The notes under the pieces are model-generated. The model searched no databases, was not told the DNA's origin, and saw only the letters and a list, made by a program, of their open reading frames with translations. From Tetracladium setigerum (Eukaryota > Ascomycota > Leotiomycetes > Helotiales), in contig PZJY01000002.1 of the NCBI GenBank assembly GCA_031472005.1, forward strand, positions 186,001 to 250,000: a DNA stretch of 64,000 nt, read 5' to 3'. The translations under genes and the position numbers were made by a program. Positions 33,365-44,692 of this stretch are shown in pieces. The first letter of the stretch is position 1, and each line of letters starts with the position of its first letter.

Positions 33365-35054
33365 TGTTGTGGTGGGTTATGAAGTCTGGCGCATTGTAAG
33401 TTGGGGGGATATTTGGACTGTCGCATTGGGAGTAGTGGTGGTATTGTTGTTGTTCTACTTTACGCGTCAAGTCGCGTGTTTGAGTGAGGGTGGTGATGGA
33501 TGGTGGCTTTTCCCCATCCGATCTGGGTAAATTCCACAGATCTGGCCGGGACCATCGAGAGAGACATGGGCCGGTTAAAATTCGGCATGGGAATTTGCCC
33601 CTCCAAGATGCTCCTCCCATTTATGATGCAACATTTCTGCGACTTCTGCTTCACATTATTTCTGTGGAATGATTTCATATCCGTGTTTTCCCGATATTAT
33701 TGGGGAACATTAGGTAGCAATAGCATAAGGTAGCAAGTACAGTAAAGTCTCAATATTCCTTCAACAGGGTCTTGCTCAGACATGTGTGAAGTGCTTTTTT
33801 TTTCCTCCCGCCCGCCACACATGCGCTAAGTGTCTTGTTGGGTTTACTATACTCACTCTATTGCAGCACAAATAGAAAGCTTACAGTAAGAAGGGGGAGA
33901 TAGTTTCAAGTATCTACCTAGGTAGGTACGAAATAGTAGAGCTCAATCCAACTCACTTCAACTCAACTTTAACTAAATCCCAAACAATGGGCAGTTGCAA
34001 GGCTTTTGAAGTTCTTTGTGAATGGCCGATACCGCTGATCACGAATCATCGTCTAGCCGCCGAGGATCATGGGAGTTGTGGGACAGGGACTCGACTGCAC
34101 GACTCGTGCACCTATCTGGATTGATTTTGGTGGTGGTGAGGAAGAGAAGAGTGGTGAAGTCATCTTGTGATATTGATATTGCAGTAGCACCAGTAGTAGT
34201 ACAACACAGTATTAATAATGCTCCTGCTGGTTAAATCCGACGGACAACAACAATCTTCAGAATCATCAATTACCTTATTCTTCGCTTGTGCATCAACACA
34301 AGAGAGTGAAAACACATTACATCCCAATCTCACTCATCAAGTAGGGTGAATGAAATAATAGCATGATTTCCATTCATTCCGCATTCCCAGAGGAAGAATG
34401 CAAGAATGATAGGTAATCATAGCCACAACAATAACAATGTGAATGCTTTTCCTCCACTCACACCTCACACTCACTCCTTGACAGGACTATTTGCTCCCTT
34501 TGGGGTCCTTGCTCTCCCTTTTGTGTGTGGTGGTTGTGCTGCCCCACGTCCACCTCCCACGCCCTGCCTGCAATAATCAATTCTCGCCGACCAACAGAGC
34601 CCTTTTACTAAGCGAAAGAGAGCGAACCTCCACGCCCTCTTTGATCCTCCATCCTCCCAAAGGAATTGCTTCTTTCCTCCTCTTCTCCAGACTCCATTCT
34701 TATTCCATCCCCAGCTTTGTGCGCACGACCATCTACCACGATACAAATCTGCATATCGCATAAAACACCAGAGAGAGCGCGCTGCTCAACGTACTCGTCG
34801 ATCCCATCAAACTCGACGATCGGCTTTTGCTGCCATTTTCGCTCCCTCCGAAACCTGTCGCCGCCCCCGATAAAGGGCAGTCATAACCCACTACACCTAC
34901 CCTCCCCCCCACATCTATCTTCTCCTCGACCACTTCTCGCTCACTCCACCTCCAACCTCTCGACAACAATCGCGCGAACGACAACCAACTCATACACAAA
35001 CACACCCGTCACGACGACGACGATCTCGACGACCTCTCGAGGATATCAGTCAGG
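33365..35054. other. Divergent intergenic region: CHL4 promoter, metR promoter and leader
   Basis: No gene supported. The exact palindrome TACCTAGGTA is at 33915-33924. From about 34500 the plus strand is strongly pyrimidine-rich and lacks any ATG up to the metR start, as expected for a long 5' leader. Confidence 0.5.
34500..35054 (+). promoter_or_regulatory. Long C/T-rich, ATG-free 5' leader of the MetR-like gene
   Basis: About 550 nt directly before the start codon contain no ATG in any frame and are rich in C and T. An mRNA leader depleted of upstream starts is the simplest reading. The transcription start is not visible. Confidence 0.5.
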
Positions 35055-36381
35055 ATGACTTACAATGGCAGGCGGGGTCCGAACGTCTCGGAGTACATCG
35101 CCAACCTCAACGCCATCCCTTCGCCGCAAGAGATGCACAACCAGGACAACTTGAACTTCGAGGACGACCTGGCTCTCTTCACCAACACTCAATTCTTCGA
35201 CTTCGACCATCAGCAAGACCTCGATCTGCAACAGACCTTCGATGGCGCGCACGCTGCTGGAGGTGCCGCTTTGGACATCAAGACCTTGGACTTTGCGCAG
35301 GGTAAGCAAATATTTCATACACCGGTCAGCTGCTGAGGCGCTGCCTGGCTATGTTATTTGATACTTGTTTCTCTATGTCTTTGTTCTACGGCGCTGTTGG
35401 CTCTCTCACGAAGAAGTCTTTGAGGAAGCAGCTGAACGGGATCACCATCATCACCATCACCACCACCAGCAAGCAGCCTTCACAACCTCGACCACCTCTC
35501 GATACATCCTCACGAACTCTTGAGAAATGCGACCTATGGCGCAGGGTCTCCCCCACGCCCTGGGCTGTCACATCTCTCTTGCAGCCTCTGCGCAAATCCA
35601 GACCCCTCACTGCCGATACCAGCGTTCGCATTGGAAGATTCTGTTTACCCGAGAGATGGTGAAATGTCACGTGGTCCACCACAACCACCCCCCATCACCG
35701 CTCGATATTTGTCAGAGCAGCCCATCCTGTTGTGTTCAATTCCCCCCCCGGCTCACCGCAGAACCTCCCACGTTTCCCCCTCCTTTCGTCCAAGCCATTT
35801 TGCGTTTGTCGAGTTACGAGTGATCTTCCAAAGCCTTCAAAAGCAATTATGCTAACATCGTTATGGCTCGAATAGGCGACTTCTCATTCCCAGACTTTGG
35901 CTTTGGCGCTCCTCAGTCATCCTTCACGGAAACTACTGGTCTCCCTGATCCTATTCAGACTCAACAACCACCTTTCTTCCCCGAAGCATCTACCTCTTCC
36001 ATCGTCGACGCTTCACCAACCTCCACTCTCGGCCAGAAGCGCAAGGCATCTTCCGCCAACGAGGAGGACCTCGAAGACGATTCCCGAGCTGCCGCTGAAG
36101 AAGACAAGCGTCGCCGCAACACAGCCGCCTCCGCCCGTTTCCGTGTCAAGAAGAAGCAACGCGAGCAAGCCCTCGAGAAGAGTGCAAAGGAGATGAGCGA
36201 CAAGGTCGCGGCCTTGGAAGGACGAATCAACCAGCTTGAGACGGAGAACAAGTGGCTGAAGAACTTGGTTACCGAGAAGACCGAGTCCACAGAGGATATC
36301 GCGGTTCTGTGGAAGAAGTATAGCGCCGAGAAGGAGCTCCAGACCGGTGACGGAAAGACTGGCGTTGGCACCAGGTCGTAG
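35055..36381 (+). CDS. metR: bZIP transcription factor, CYS-3/MetR type (sulfur regulator)
   Basis: MetR and CYS-3 activate sulfate uptake and sulfur-assimilation genes when sulfur is limiting. Exon 1 (35055-35301) encodes MTYNGRRGPNVSEYIANLN and an acidic stretch (EDDLALFTNTQFFDFD). A 574-nt intron (35302-35875, GTAAGC donor, GCTAAC branch, AATAG acceptor) joins in frame to exon 2 (35876-36381), for 250 residues in all. Exon 2 has the basic region RRRNTAASARFRVKKKQ, with the N-xx-AA-xx-(S/C)R core, followed by a leucine zipper (MSDKVAALEGRINQLETENK, WLKNLV). This basic region and zipper are the CYS-3/MetR signature. In Neurospora and Aspergillus this regulator is controlled transcriptionally and by SCF-type ubiquitination; nothing in the sequence confirms that here. 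Confidence 0.9.
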
Positions 36382-37353
36382 TTGTTGAGAGGAGAGGATT
36401 GCTGCTGTTCTTGTCTAATTCTTTGTTGATATTTGCGCGCATAAAAGGTGCTTGATTTTGTCTCGCCCTTACACATTTACCGATGGCTTCTTTTTTTACA
36501 TCGAATTATTCTGTTGCCGGGGAGCGAGGTTGGTGAGGTTGGTTGGTTTGGAGACGCCGAGCGAGACTTTAGAATGCGAAGCGCCGAGATGATGAAATCC
36601 ATCCTGGGATTTGCTTTGCGCTTGATAGCTTTACGTTGATCGCTGGAGTGTGGGAAAGAGGGATGACTGGGGTTTGGAATGGGGGTGGATTGGGGTGGGA
36701 TGGACTGGGGTGGATTGGAGGTGGATCTGGGTGCAAATATATCATTTGGGAGGGTTGGCTCTCTGCTTTTTTTTATGTTGGTTCCTTAGTACCTATGCAT
36801 GCATGGATTGGTTGGTTTGGAGAGGTTGAATGGTTGAATGGGTTGACGGATGAAATGGATGATGATGAAACGAAGGCATAGTTGAAGTCGAGATGAAGGA
36901 AGGGGAAGGGGGAAAGGGGAAAGGGAGTTGGGGGAAGCTGAGGTTTGATTCCCCCGTTGTTGTCGTCGTCGTCTAGCTCCCCTCTGGTTACTTGTCTATA
37001 CATCAAGAAATTAAAACCAAAAAACAAAATACCAAAAACGAAACATTGAGAGGTTCTTGGCCATACATATCATCGTGCTTGAACGCGGCTATAGTTCTCA
37101 CTGGCTTGGCTGTTGGCTGTTGGATTGGAAGTAAACAATAATATGAAGTGTTGTCCGCTTCTTGCACTACTAGACTACCTAGGTAAGGCAGATACACATT
37201 CTCTCTCATTCTCTGGTTGTAAGTAGTATGTATATACTCTACGAAGAAGCTCTTTATAAGATTTTGTCCTTGAGTTAAGAATAACGAATGACAATTGAGA
37301 AATGGATGTTATTTATACCAAGCTAGAGAAGAAGTTGGGCTGTCCACATACGA

Positions 37354-37374
37354 TCTCTCTCTCTCTCTCTCTCT
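37354..37374. repeat. TC microsatellite
   Basis: About ten uninterrupted TC dinucleotides. Confidence 0.85.
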
Positions 37375-38131
37375 TGAGCGAGTAACTGGATGTCAGGAAT
37401 GATGGTAATTAGGGGTTGTGATATACTGATGAGAGCAAACACAACAGACAGATGAATGCCAACCTTGGAAATAAACAAGTCGATGGTTGAGAAAGCAGCT
37501 TTGAGGTCTTTTTTATCTATACTCTCTCTATTCTCTCTTTACTTTCTCTACTCATGTAGGGAGGTGTAGCGAGATGTATGGTTTGATATTATGGTGCTGT
37601 GTTTATGGTGGTACAGTATTTAAAGAGATGGACAGAAGTGGGTGGGTGGTTCCTAGTTTATATGGTTAGCTGAAGGTATAGTATAGTATAGTACGTCTGT
37701 CTGCTTTTGATCTTGCTCTTACTATCACTCTTTAACCTTCTTGTTTATATTCAAGGGGTAAGGAAAAGAAGACGAAAAGACCACGGATAAAATAATTGGC
37801 AATATGGCCTGCTGTGCTGGCAGGAATCATGGAGAACATGGGACAAAAGATCAGGTCCCAAACCGTAGAATTAAGCTTGGAGGGGTTTCGGTCGACTTTA
37901 TGTATACAAGAGCATCGCTACGATACTAGAGCTCCTATTCTCTTCATCTCTTGTGTGTTCTTCGTAGTAGACTTGTAAGATAATAGTTCACCTCCTAGTG
38001 TCCTACTCGCACTCCCATTATCCTATTATCCCATATACCTCTCTCTGTTTCTGCTTGTCGACCTGGCGTTGTTATAGAGGAGAAGAAGAAGAAGAAGAAG
38101 AGATGAAGACTGCCCTTCTTGTAAATACACT

Positions 38132-38173
38132 GCCTCCATGGCAGTGGCCCTCGGAGAGCCAGCGGAGCGTCAC
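38132..38173 (+). repeat. 42-bp dispersed element, copy A
   Basis: Begins GCCTCC and ends GGAGCGTCAC. Aligned by eye, it differs from copy C (43305-43346) at about 3 positions and from copy B (42266-42307, opposite strand) at about 4. The core contains the quasi-palindrome GGCCCTCGGAGAGCC. Flanks are unrelated between copies. Confidence 0.85.
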
Positions 38174-38346
38174 CCATATACCTCAAGAAACATACCTAAA
38201 CACCAAAGGTAGGTACGGTTTGAAACTACGAACCATCTTGTCTTGTATGTCTCAAGTACCTTGAGGGGTTTTATTATATAATATGAGAAATTGAAAGAGG
38301 CTGACCATTCTTCATCTCCCCCGGCCCGGAAATCATACCGAATCCC

Positions 38347-38369
38347 GGGCTCGGACTTAATCCGAGCCC
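38347..38369. promoter_or_regulatory. Perfect 9-bp dyad, possible Zn2Cys6 site, upstream of GUT2
   Basis: GGGCTCGGA, CTTAA spacer, TCCGAGCCC. It contains CGG-N7-CCG, the everted-free palindromic layout bound by many Zn2Cys6 dimers, about 580 bp before the GUT2 start. The regulator is unknown. Confidence 0.45.
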
Positions 38370-38944
38370 AGACAGTTCTTCCGGTGCCGGCACGCGGACG
38401 TGGGGACTATGGACAACTCGATTGGAGGAAGATCTTAGGCCGAATCCACGAGACGCGCGACTTAACTGCAAAGGCATGATCAAAGACCGCGGTACAATTG
38501 CTAGCTAGTCTGGCAAGCCCTTTGCAAGCCATTTCTGGCTGGCCCTATTTTTATTTTGAATATCAGCTGAGGATATACTCCCTCAACTCCCTGAGTCACT
38601 CTCCTCCCTTTCTTCTCTTCATCTGTTCATCCGTCAAATACACACGCTCTTCCTGTGCAATTGGCGCAGTACGAGCTTCCTCCCAGCTTGGAATTGATAT
38701 CAACACTACACTCTACTGCAGCCCCCATCACAAAAAGACGGGGTACCATCGTCATCGGGCTAGCAAAACGCGAAAAAAATACCAAGCTTCGATAGTATCC
38801 TAGCTTCTCGATCATCGGGAGACGACCCAATTAATCCCTTTTTCCTGCTACGAGAGTCTTCCTCATCCTTTTTATCTTTATTCTTTTTATTCGATCAATT
38901 TAAACCACATTCCTCCTCCTCCTCCTTCCCCCTTCTCTGCGAAC

Positions 38945-41224
38945 ATGGCATTCCGACAACGCCTCGCGAAACCCCTCCTCTACACCACCGGAGCAGCAGC
39001 TCTGGGTGGAGGAATCCTCTATAACACCTACCGCCCACGCAACATCCCGGGATCCGACCCAGCAGTCGTTGGCCCGCCCGGTTACGGTGACGGCGTCTTT
39101 CGCCCACCTCGATTCCCCAAGGTCAAGACGAGAGATGAGCAGATTGCGGATTTGAAGAGGAGTGGTGCTGGCTCGGTCACCAATCTGCTCAAATCTGGCG
39201 CCGAGGAGGCAGCACAAAATGAGGATGATATCTACGATCTTTTGATCATTGGTGGTGGCGCTACGGGTGCTGGAATTGCCCTGGATGCTGTGACCAGAGG
39301 ATTGAAGGTTGCCGTTGTCGAGAGAGATGACTTCTCGAGTGGTACCAGCAGCAAGAGTACGAAGCTTGTCCACGGAGGTGTGCGATATCTGGAAAAGGCG
39401 TTTTGGGAGTTGGATTACAATCAATATGCGTTGGTCAAGGAGGCATTGAGAGAGAAAGTATTTCTTGGACACGGCTCCCCATCTTTCAAGTTGGTTGCCA
39501 ATCATGCTGCCATTGGATAAATGGTGGAAAGCTCCCTACTTTTGGTGTGGAACGAAAGCATATGATTTCTTGGCTGGCGCAGAGGGCATTGAGTCCTCCT
39601 ACTTCTTGACTAAGAGCAAGGCTTTGGACGCATTTCCTATGTTGAAGAAGACAAACTTGATTGGAGCTTTGGTATACTATGATGGTCAGCACAACGATTC
39701 CCGGATGAACGTCTCATTGGCAATGACAGCTGCATTGTACGGTAGCACAGTTGTCAACCACTTGGAAGTCACAAGCTTGGAAAAGGATGCCAACGGTCAA
39801 CTCTGCGGAGCCCGAGTCAAGGATTTGGTGCCAGAAAGGGACGGAAAGAAAGCTGACAACTTCCTCATCCGCGCCAGAGGTATCATCAACGCCACCGGTC
39901 CCTTCACCGACGGAATCCGCCAAATGGAAGACAACGAGACCAAGGAAATCGTTGCCCCAAGTTCCGGCGTTCACATCGTCCTCCCCGGCTACTACTCCCC
40001 CCAAAAGATGGGTCTCATTGATCCCAAAACCTCCGACGGCAGAGTCATCTTCTTCCTCCCATGGCAAGGCAACACCATCGCAGGCACCACTGACGCGCCC
40101 ACCAAAATCTCCGCCAACCCCGTGGCAGGCGAAGACGAAATCGACTGGATCCTCGCTGAAATCCGCCGCTATCTCGCACCAGATATCAACGTCCGTCGCG
40201 GCGACGTGCTAGCAGCCTGGTCTGGCATTCGCCCATTGGTGAAAGACCCTGCGGCGAAAAACACCGAATCCTCGTTCGAAACCATCTCATCAACATCTCT
40301 CCCGCCGGCCTCCTCACTTGTGCAGGTGGAAAATGGACAACCTATCGTCAAATGGCCGAAGAAGCCGTTGACGAGGCAGTCTCCACTTCAAACTCCAACC
40401 TAAACCCGTTCTAAATGCCCCAGACGTCTCAGGAACAGAATACATCGACGACGGCGCCCGTCTAGACGGAACCTGCCAAACGCACCAAGTCAATTGATTG
40501 GTGCTCACGGCTTCTCCAAAACGCTCTTCATCAACCTCATCCAGCACTTTGGCGTTGAGACCGAAGTCGCAAAACACTTGACCGAATCCTACGGTGATCG
40601 CGCCTGGACCGTTGCAGCGCTGAGCGCGCCGACCGAGGAGAGATTCCCCGTCCGAGGCAGCAAGATTAGTCCCCTGTATCCTTATTTGGATGGTGAGGTC
40701 AGGTATGCGTGTCGTCATGAGTATGCGCAGACGGCTATCGATGTGCTGGCTAGGCGGACAAGATTGGCCTTTTTGAATGCGCAGGCTGCGTTGGAGGCGC
40801 TGCCAAAGGTTATTGATATTATGGCTGTGGAGTTGAAGTGGGATGGAAAGAGGAAGGAGGTCGAGTGGAAGGATTGTAAGTCTTCTTTTTTTTCCCTTTG
40901 TGTCTTGGATTTTGGTCCTTGACATCCCCACATATCCCCACACAGATGGATGCTGCACTCCATCTTTCCCCACAACCAAGACACCCGCCTCCCCTAGAAG
41001 AAAATCATTGCTAATTTATATTTTTTATCAATGTAGCCGTTGCATTCCTCGAATCAATGGGTCTCCCGAAATCAAAACTCACCGCCACCCGCAAGGAGGT
41101 CGAGTCTGGGAAGCTGAGCTTCAAGGATAGCATTGAGTATAAGATGTACTCGAGGCACGATCAGCCGAATGATACGCTTGCGAGTGATGTTGCCTTGAAG
41201 AAGGGGAGTGAGGCAGAGAAATAA
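38945..41224 (+). CDS. GUT2: Mitochondrial FAD-dependent glycerol-3-phosphate dehydrogenase (frame broken four times)
   Basis: GUT2 oxidises glycerol-3-phosphate to DHAP at the inner membrane and passes electrons to ubiquinone (glycerol use, G3P shuttle). The basic leader MAFRQRLAKPLLYTT plus a short hydrophobic segment gives mitochondrial targeting. Domain blocks: the FAD dinucleotide fold LLIIGGGATGAGIALDA, FSSGTSSKSTKLVHGGVRYL, then APHLSSWLPIMLPLDKWW, NATGPFTDGIRQM, VAPSSGVHIVLPGYY, FFLPWQGNTIAGTTDAP, and GLLTCAGGKWTTYRQMAEE, plus the C-terminal LIGAHGFSKTLF and FLNAQAALEALPKV. The last intron is about 40876-41036. The frame changes near 39461 (one T too many), 40270 (C missing), 40402 (A missing) and 40491 (C missing). 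Each break sits in a short homopolymer, and both sides are conserved, so the gene is probably intact in the organism. Confidence 0.92.
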
Positions 41225-42265
41225 AAGAGATGAAGAACCGAGTAGTTTGTGTGTGTGTGTATATGTGAAGGAATGAGGGATGTGGGATTATGGAAATGCG
41301 GTGTATAGAAAGAAACAAAGAAAGAAAGAAAGAGGAAGCATAGGAACAGAGGAAGAAGGATGGCGAAGACTCAAAAAAAGAAGGTAAAGGGAAGAGAAAG
41401 GATGCGGGTGATGGTAGTGGAACTTGCATGGATCGGTACAGGTGCAACAGCTAGCAAAAACCGGAACATCCTGTACATATGTTTTTTTAATACTATTTTT
41501 TTAATCAAAAAATATATGTTTTTGTTGATAAATTATTGGGTTTGTTTATGGGTGTAGGTAAATAAGTAGTTGATACAGAAGGAAAGGCAGATGTTAACCA
41601 GAGAGAGGCCCAGCCAGGCTGCTCAGAACGAACTATGAAAAAAGGAAAGAAATGAAAAGAAAAGACATTATCCATAAATAAATATTATCTTGATATCTTG
41701 TGTACTTTGTACTGTAAGATTACATTGTATCATGACTAGGGTATAAGATCGGCGCGGTTGGGGTGGAAGAGGTGGGGTGGATGAAGGAAGTGTCAACACT
41801 AGGACGAGGGGCAGGTCTAGCTAGGGTGACCTTTTCCATCCTCTCCTCTTCTCTCATCATCTCATACTCACTCGCTAGTTTGTGATACTGTGATAGGTTG
41901 TGTTCTCACTACGTACTACCTGCATTTATGTATATATATGTATATGTAAAATTGGATCATCATTCCTTACTCCCTCACTCATTCACTCACTCAGTCACAG
42001 TGTCAGGTGGAGATGCAATACGGAGTAACACTACTCAATATACTCTACCTAAAGTCCTGGCACTGCTTCTCGCCAATTCCCGCGGGTTATCTTTCTTTTC
42101 AGATATAATAAAATAATATATATAGACATTGACTCCAAGCTTGGTACAGTAAATATGGTAATTTCGAGGTATAGGGCTCTGTTTCTACTTTCCAGTGTGT
42201 TTGTTCCCAGGTTATAATTTCCAGGCTACCTACCTAGGATTGAGTGTGAGTGAAGGAGTGAAGGA

Positions 42266-42307
42266 GTGACGCTCCGCTGGCTCTCTGAGGGCCACCGCTG
42301 TGGAGGC
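42266..42307 (-). repeat. 42-bp dispersed element, copy B (inverted)
   Basis: Reverse complement of the element at 38132; starts GTGACGCTCC on the plus strand. It has the A-for-G change in the centre of the quasi-palindrome. Confidence 0.85.
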
Positions 42308-43304
42308 AGGGAGGTCTTTTTCGTGGGGGGGGGGGTATATAAGAGTCGTCGCGATTTTTTGAGTGGGGTTTTGTAGCTTCTTTTTGTCTTTTCGTCTTTT
42401 CGTCTTCTTTCTCTTTCGATTTGATGGTAATGGTGATGCACGTGCAAGAGGGAGAGGGAGAGGGAAGCCTAGAGTGTAAAGGGTCTAAACAGGTAGCTGA
42501 ATCAGAAATCCTACCCGCCCTAACCGTAAGTATAATTTTCTCTATGGATTCATAAGTTTTAATGAAGTAGAAGAGTTGATATTTGATATGTGGAAACAAA
42601 ATGAGCCTGTTAGAATTAATCCCGATATGGAAGAACCCCAAGTAAGACATCTCTGGTAGCTTCGCTGTTGAGAATGTGAGCATGGTGGGTGTGAAGCAAG
42701 AAATGATCCTTATCTAGGTGCTTGCATTTTATTCTTCTGGATTGCTGGTGTGTAGAGTTCGTAGTTTCAATTGGGGATATAGAGAGAGAGATTCTACGAG
42801 CTGTGTACAACTGTACTCTATCAATTCTCTTGTCGGTTGATCCATGTAGAGTGAGATCACTGGATACGTTCCGTACGCTTGGGCGGAGTCTGATGTACTC
42901 GTAGTGTCTAGGAGTGGAAGATAGGTTGTCTCCAAATCAGAGACATATAAACAGTGGTCAAGGTGGCCACGAGACTGCACCTCTTTGTACCACCTCCTAC
43001 TACCATTCTTTGTACCAACATATTCATTTGCTGTTAATAATGCGACTGTAAGGAAGAGAAGAGAAGAGAACCCGTGCCTCACGTCCCCTCCTGATTGATT
43101 TGGTGATGCATGTGACGTGATTTTGATAGGTTACTTGTCGAGTGACAAAGAGCTCGAAAGGTACAATAAGCAAGAGCTAGGCTGGCTACCAGTAGCATAT
43201 TCAGGGGTCGGACTTTTTCATAGTCGAATGGTCTTTCCGCGGATTTGTCTCTCCCCCAATTCATTATGAGTAAGGGAAATTACTATCCGGTTTGCAGCCT
43301 CTCC

Positions 43305-43346
43305 GCCTCCACGCCAGTGGCCCTCGGAGAGCTAGCGGAGCGTCAC
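43305..43346 (+). repeat. 42-bp dispersed element, copy C
   Basis: Same orientation as copy A, about 3 differences, unrelated flanks. It lies about 1 kb from copy B. Confidence 0.85.
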
Positions 43347-44692
43347 TCATACCATACTCTTGTCAGCATATGTAGTCTTCGGTTTGTAATTACTTACTAC
43401 CTAGTCTAGCTTGGATTTTACGTCTACCTACTATAATGATATGGATAGAGGGTATATCACAACACAGCAGAGGAGTATGAGGATTCATAGAACGAAAGGA
43501 AGTAGAAAACTAAAAATCAGACAACCATCGGTGGCTGCCTAATACAGATGAGGAGGGGATTTGGATTCCAGATCGTGACCGAGGTCATTTGTGACGGCCA
43601 GATGCTCGGTATTCAGTAGCTAGGAGATCATATGTCATTCAATATACCCAGATATTTTCTGGCTTTTACTAATCTTCTTTTGTGGAGCGAAATTGATAAG
43701 ACTTTAATATCATTACGTTGTTGCCAAGTTTGCTGTCAAGACTGGGAGTGTAGGGCTTAGCGAGAACCCGAGTCTCGTTCCTCCTCCTGATTTAATTAGT
43801 GTGTGGATCTCGCTACGGAGTCATATGCACTTTTCTTTACTGTGTTATGCAGGAAAAGTTGTTTGATAACCTTGGCTGATTATTTCATAACATGGCATCA
43901 ACAAGATTTGGTATATTGAGAACGCTTTATGAATCTAGATAATTGTACTTTGGCACAACTCTCTATTTCGTTTGCCGATGATCCGAGCCATCCGGTCAGC
44001 ATACATCATCTCCAACAATATCCTTGAAGATACCGAGTACAAATCTGGACGAGTTTATATCCCCTTCCGGTTTTTGCCACGCCGTCCCATTGTCCGAGGA
44101 ATTTCAGTGAGCCAATTATATTATTTCGTAGGAAACCTGTGTAAGCAGATCTCCTTATTACTTAAGCACGTGCGTCGTATCTTCGGTACACCATGTTGCC
44201 TTTGCTGCTATTTTTGACTTTTACATAAGCATATCTCATCCTTGGCGCCTAGCATAGGCTAAAATTATTCGCTAGATTGCACCGAATTTGTCTCTTGGTG
44301 TTTGAGCCTTACGCCTCCTCGGATTTATCTTTAAGGGCTTTTAGGGTGTACCCCACATTATTGTGCGAATTGCTGACCTTAGTGACACTACTTTATTACA
44401 TCTTGCGGCTCTTTAATGATTAGTACTGAAGTTGCACGGTACACCTCACTAAGCGAGCTGAGCGGAAATAACCCTGATTTGTTATGAACTAGATACTTCT
44501 CTTTCCTTCACATATGAAGTAGACAGGTTCGCATTTATTGTTACGGTATAACCCAGACCAAAATTTTGTGCTAATCACCTTCCAGGCGAAAGAAGTTTTG
44601 CAGAAAGAAATTTGCACAGGAACCACCCACAACTGTTTCGTCTCCTTCTGGGCGCACTAGCAAGCGGATTATACCCCACCCTTCAAAGGACA

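Larger units (their letters stand above)
36382..38944. other. Large intergenic region, metR 3' flank and GUT2 promoter
   Basis: Contains TC (37354-37374) and GAA (38078-38103) microsatellites, TACCTAGGTA at 37176-37185, one 42-bp dispersed repeat copy, and the GGGCTCGGA dyad at 38347-38369. No coding region is supported. Confidence 0.5.
41225..44692. other. Large intergenic region, 3.4 kb
   Basis: No supported gene. Contains GT and GAAA microsatellites near 41250 and 41315, an 11-G run at 42325-42335, copies B and C of the 42-bp element, and AT-rich sequence towards 44.6 kb. Confidence 0.5.

Noticed and set aside
35351..35662. Separate small gene inside the metR intron
   Set aside because: No recognisable product. 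Splicing around it restores a full-length MetR-type protein.
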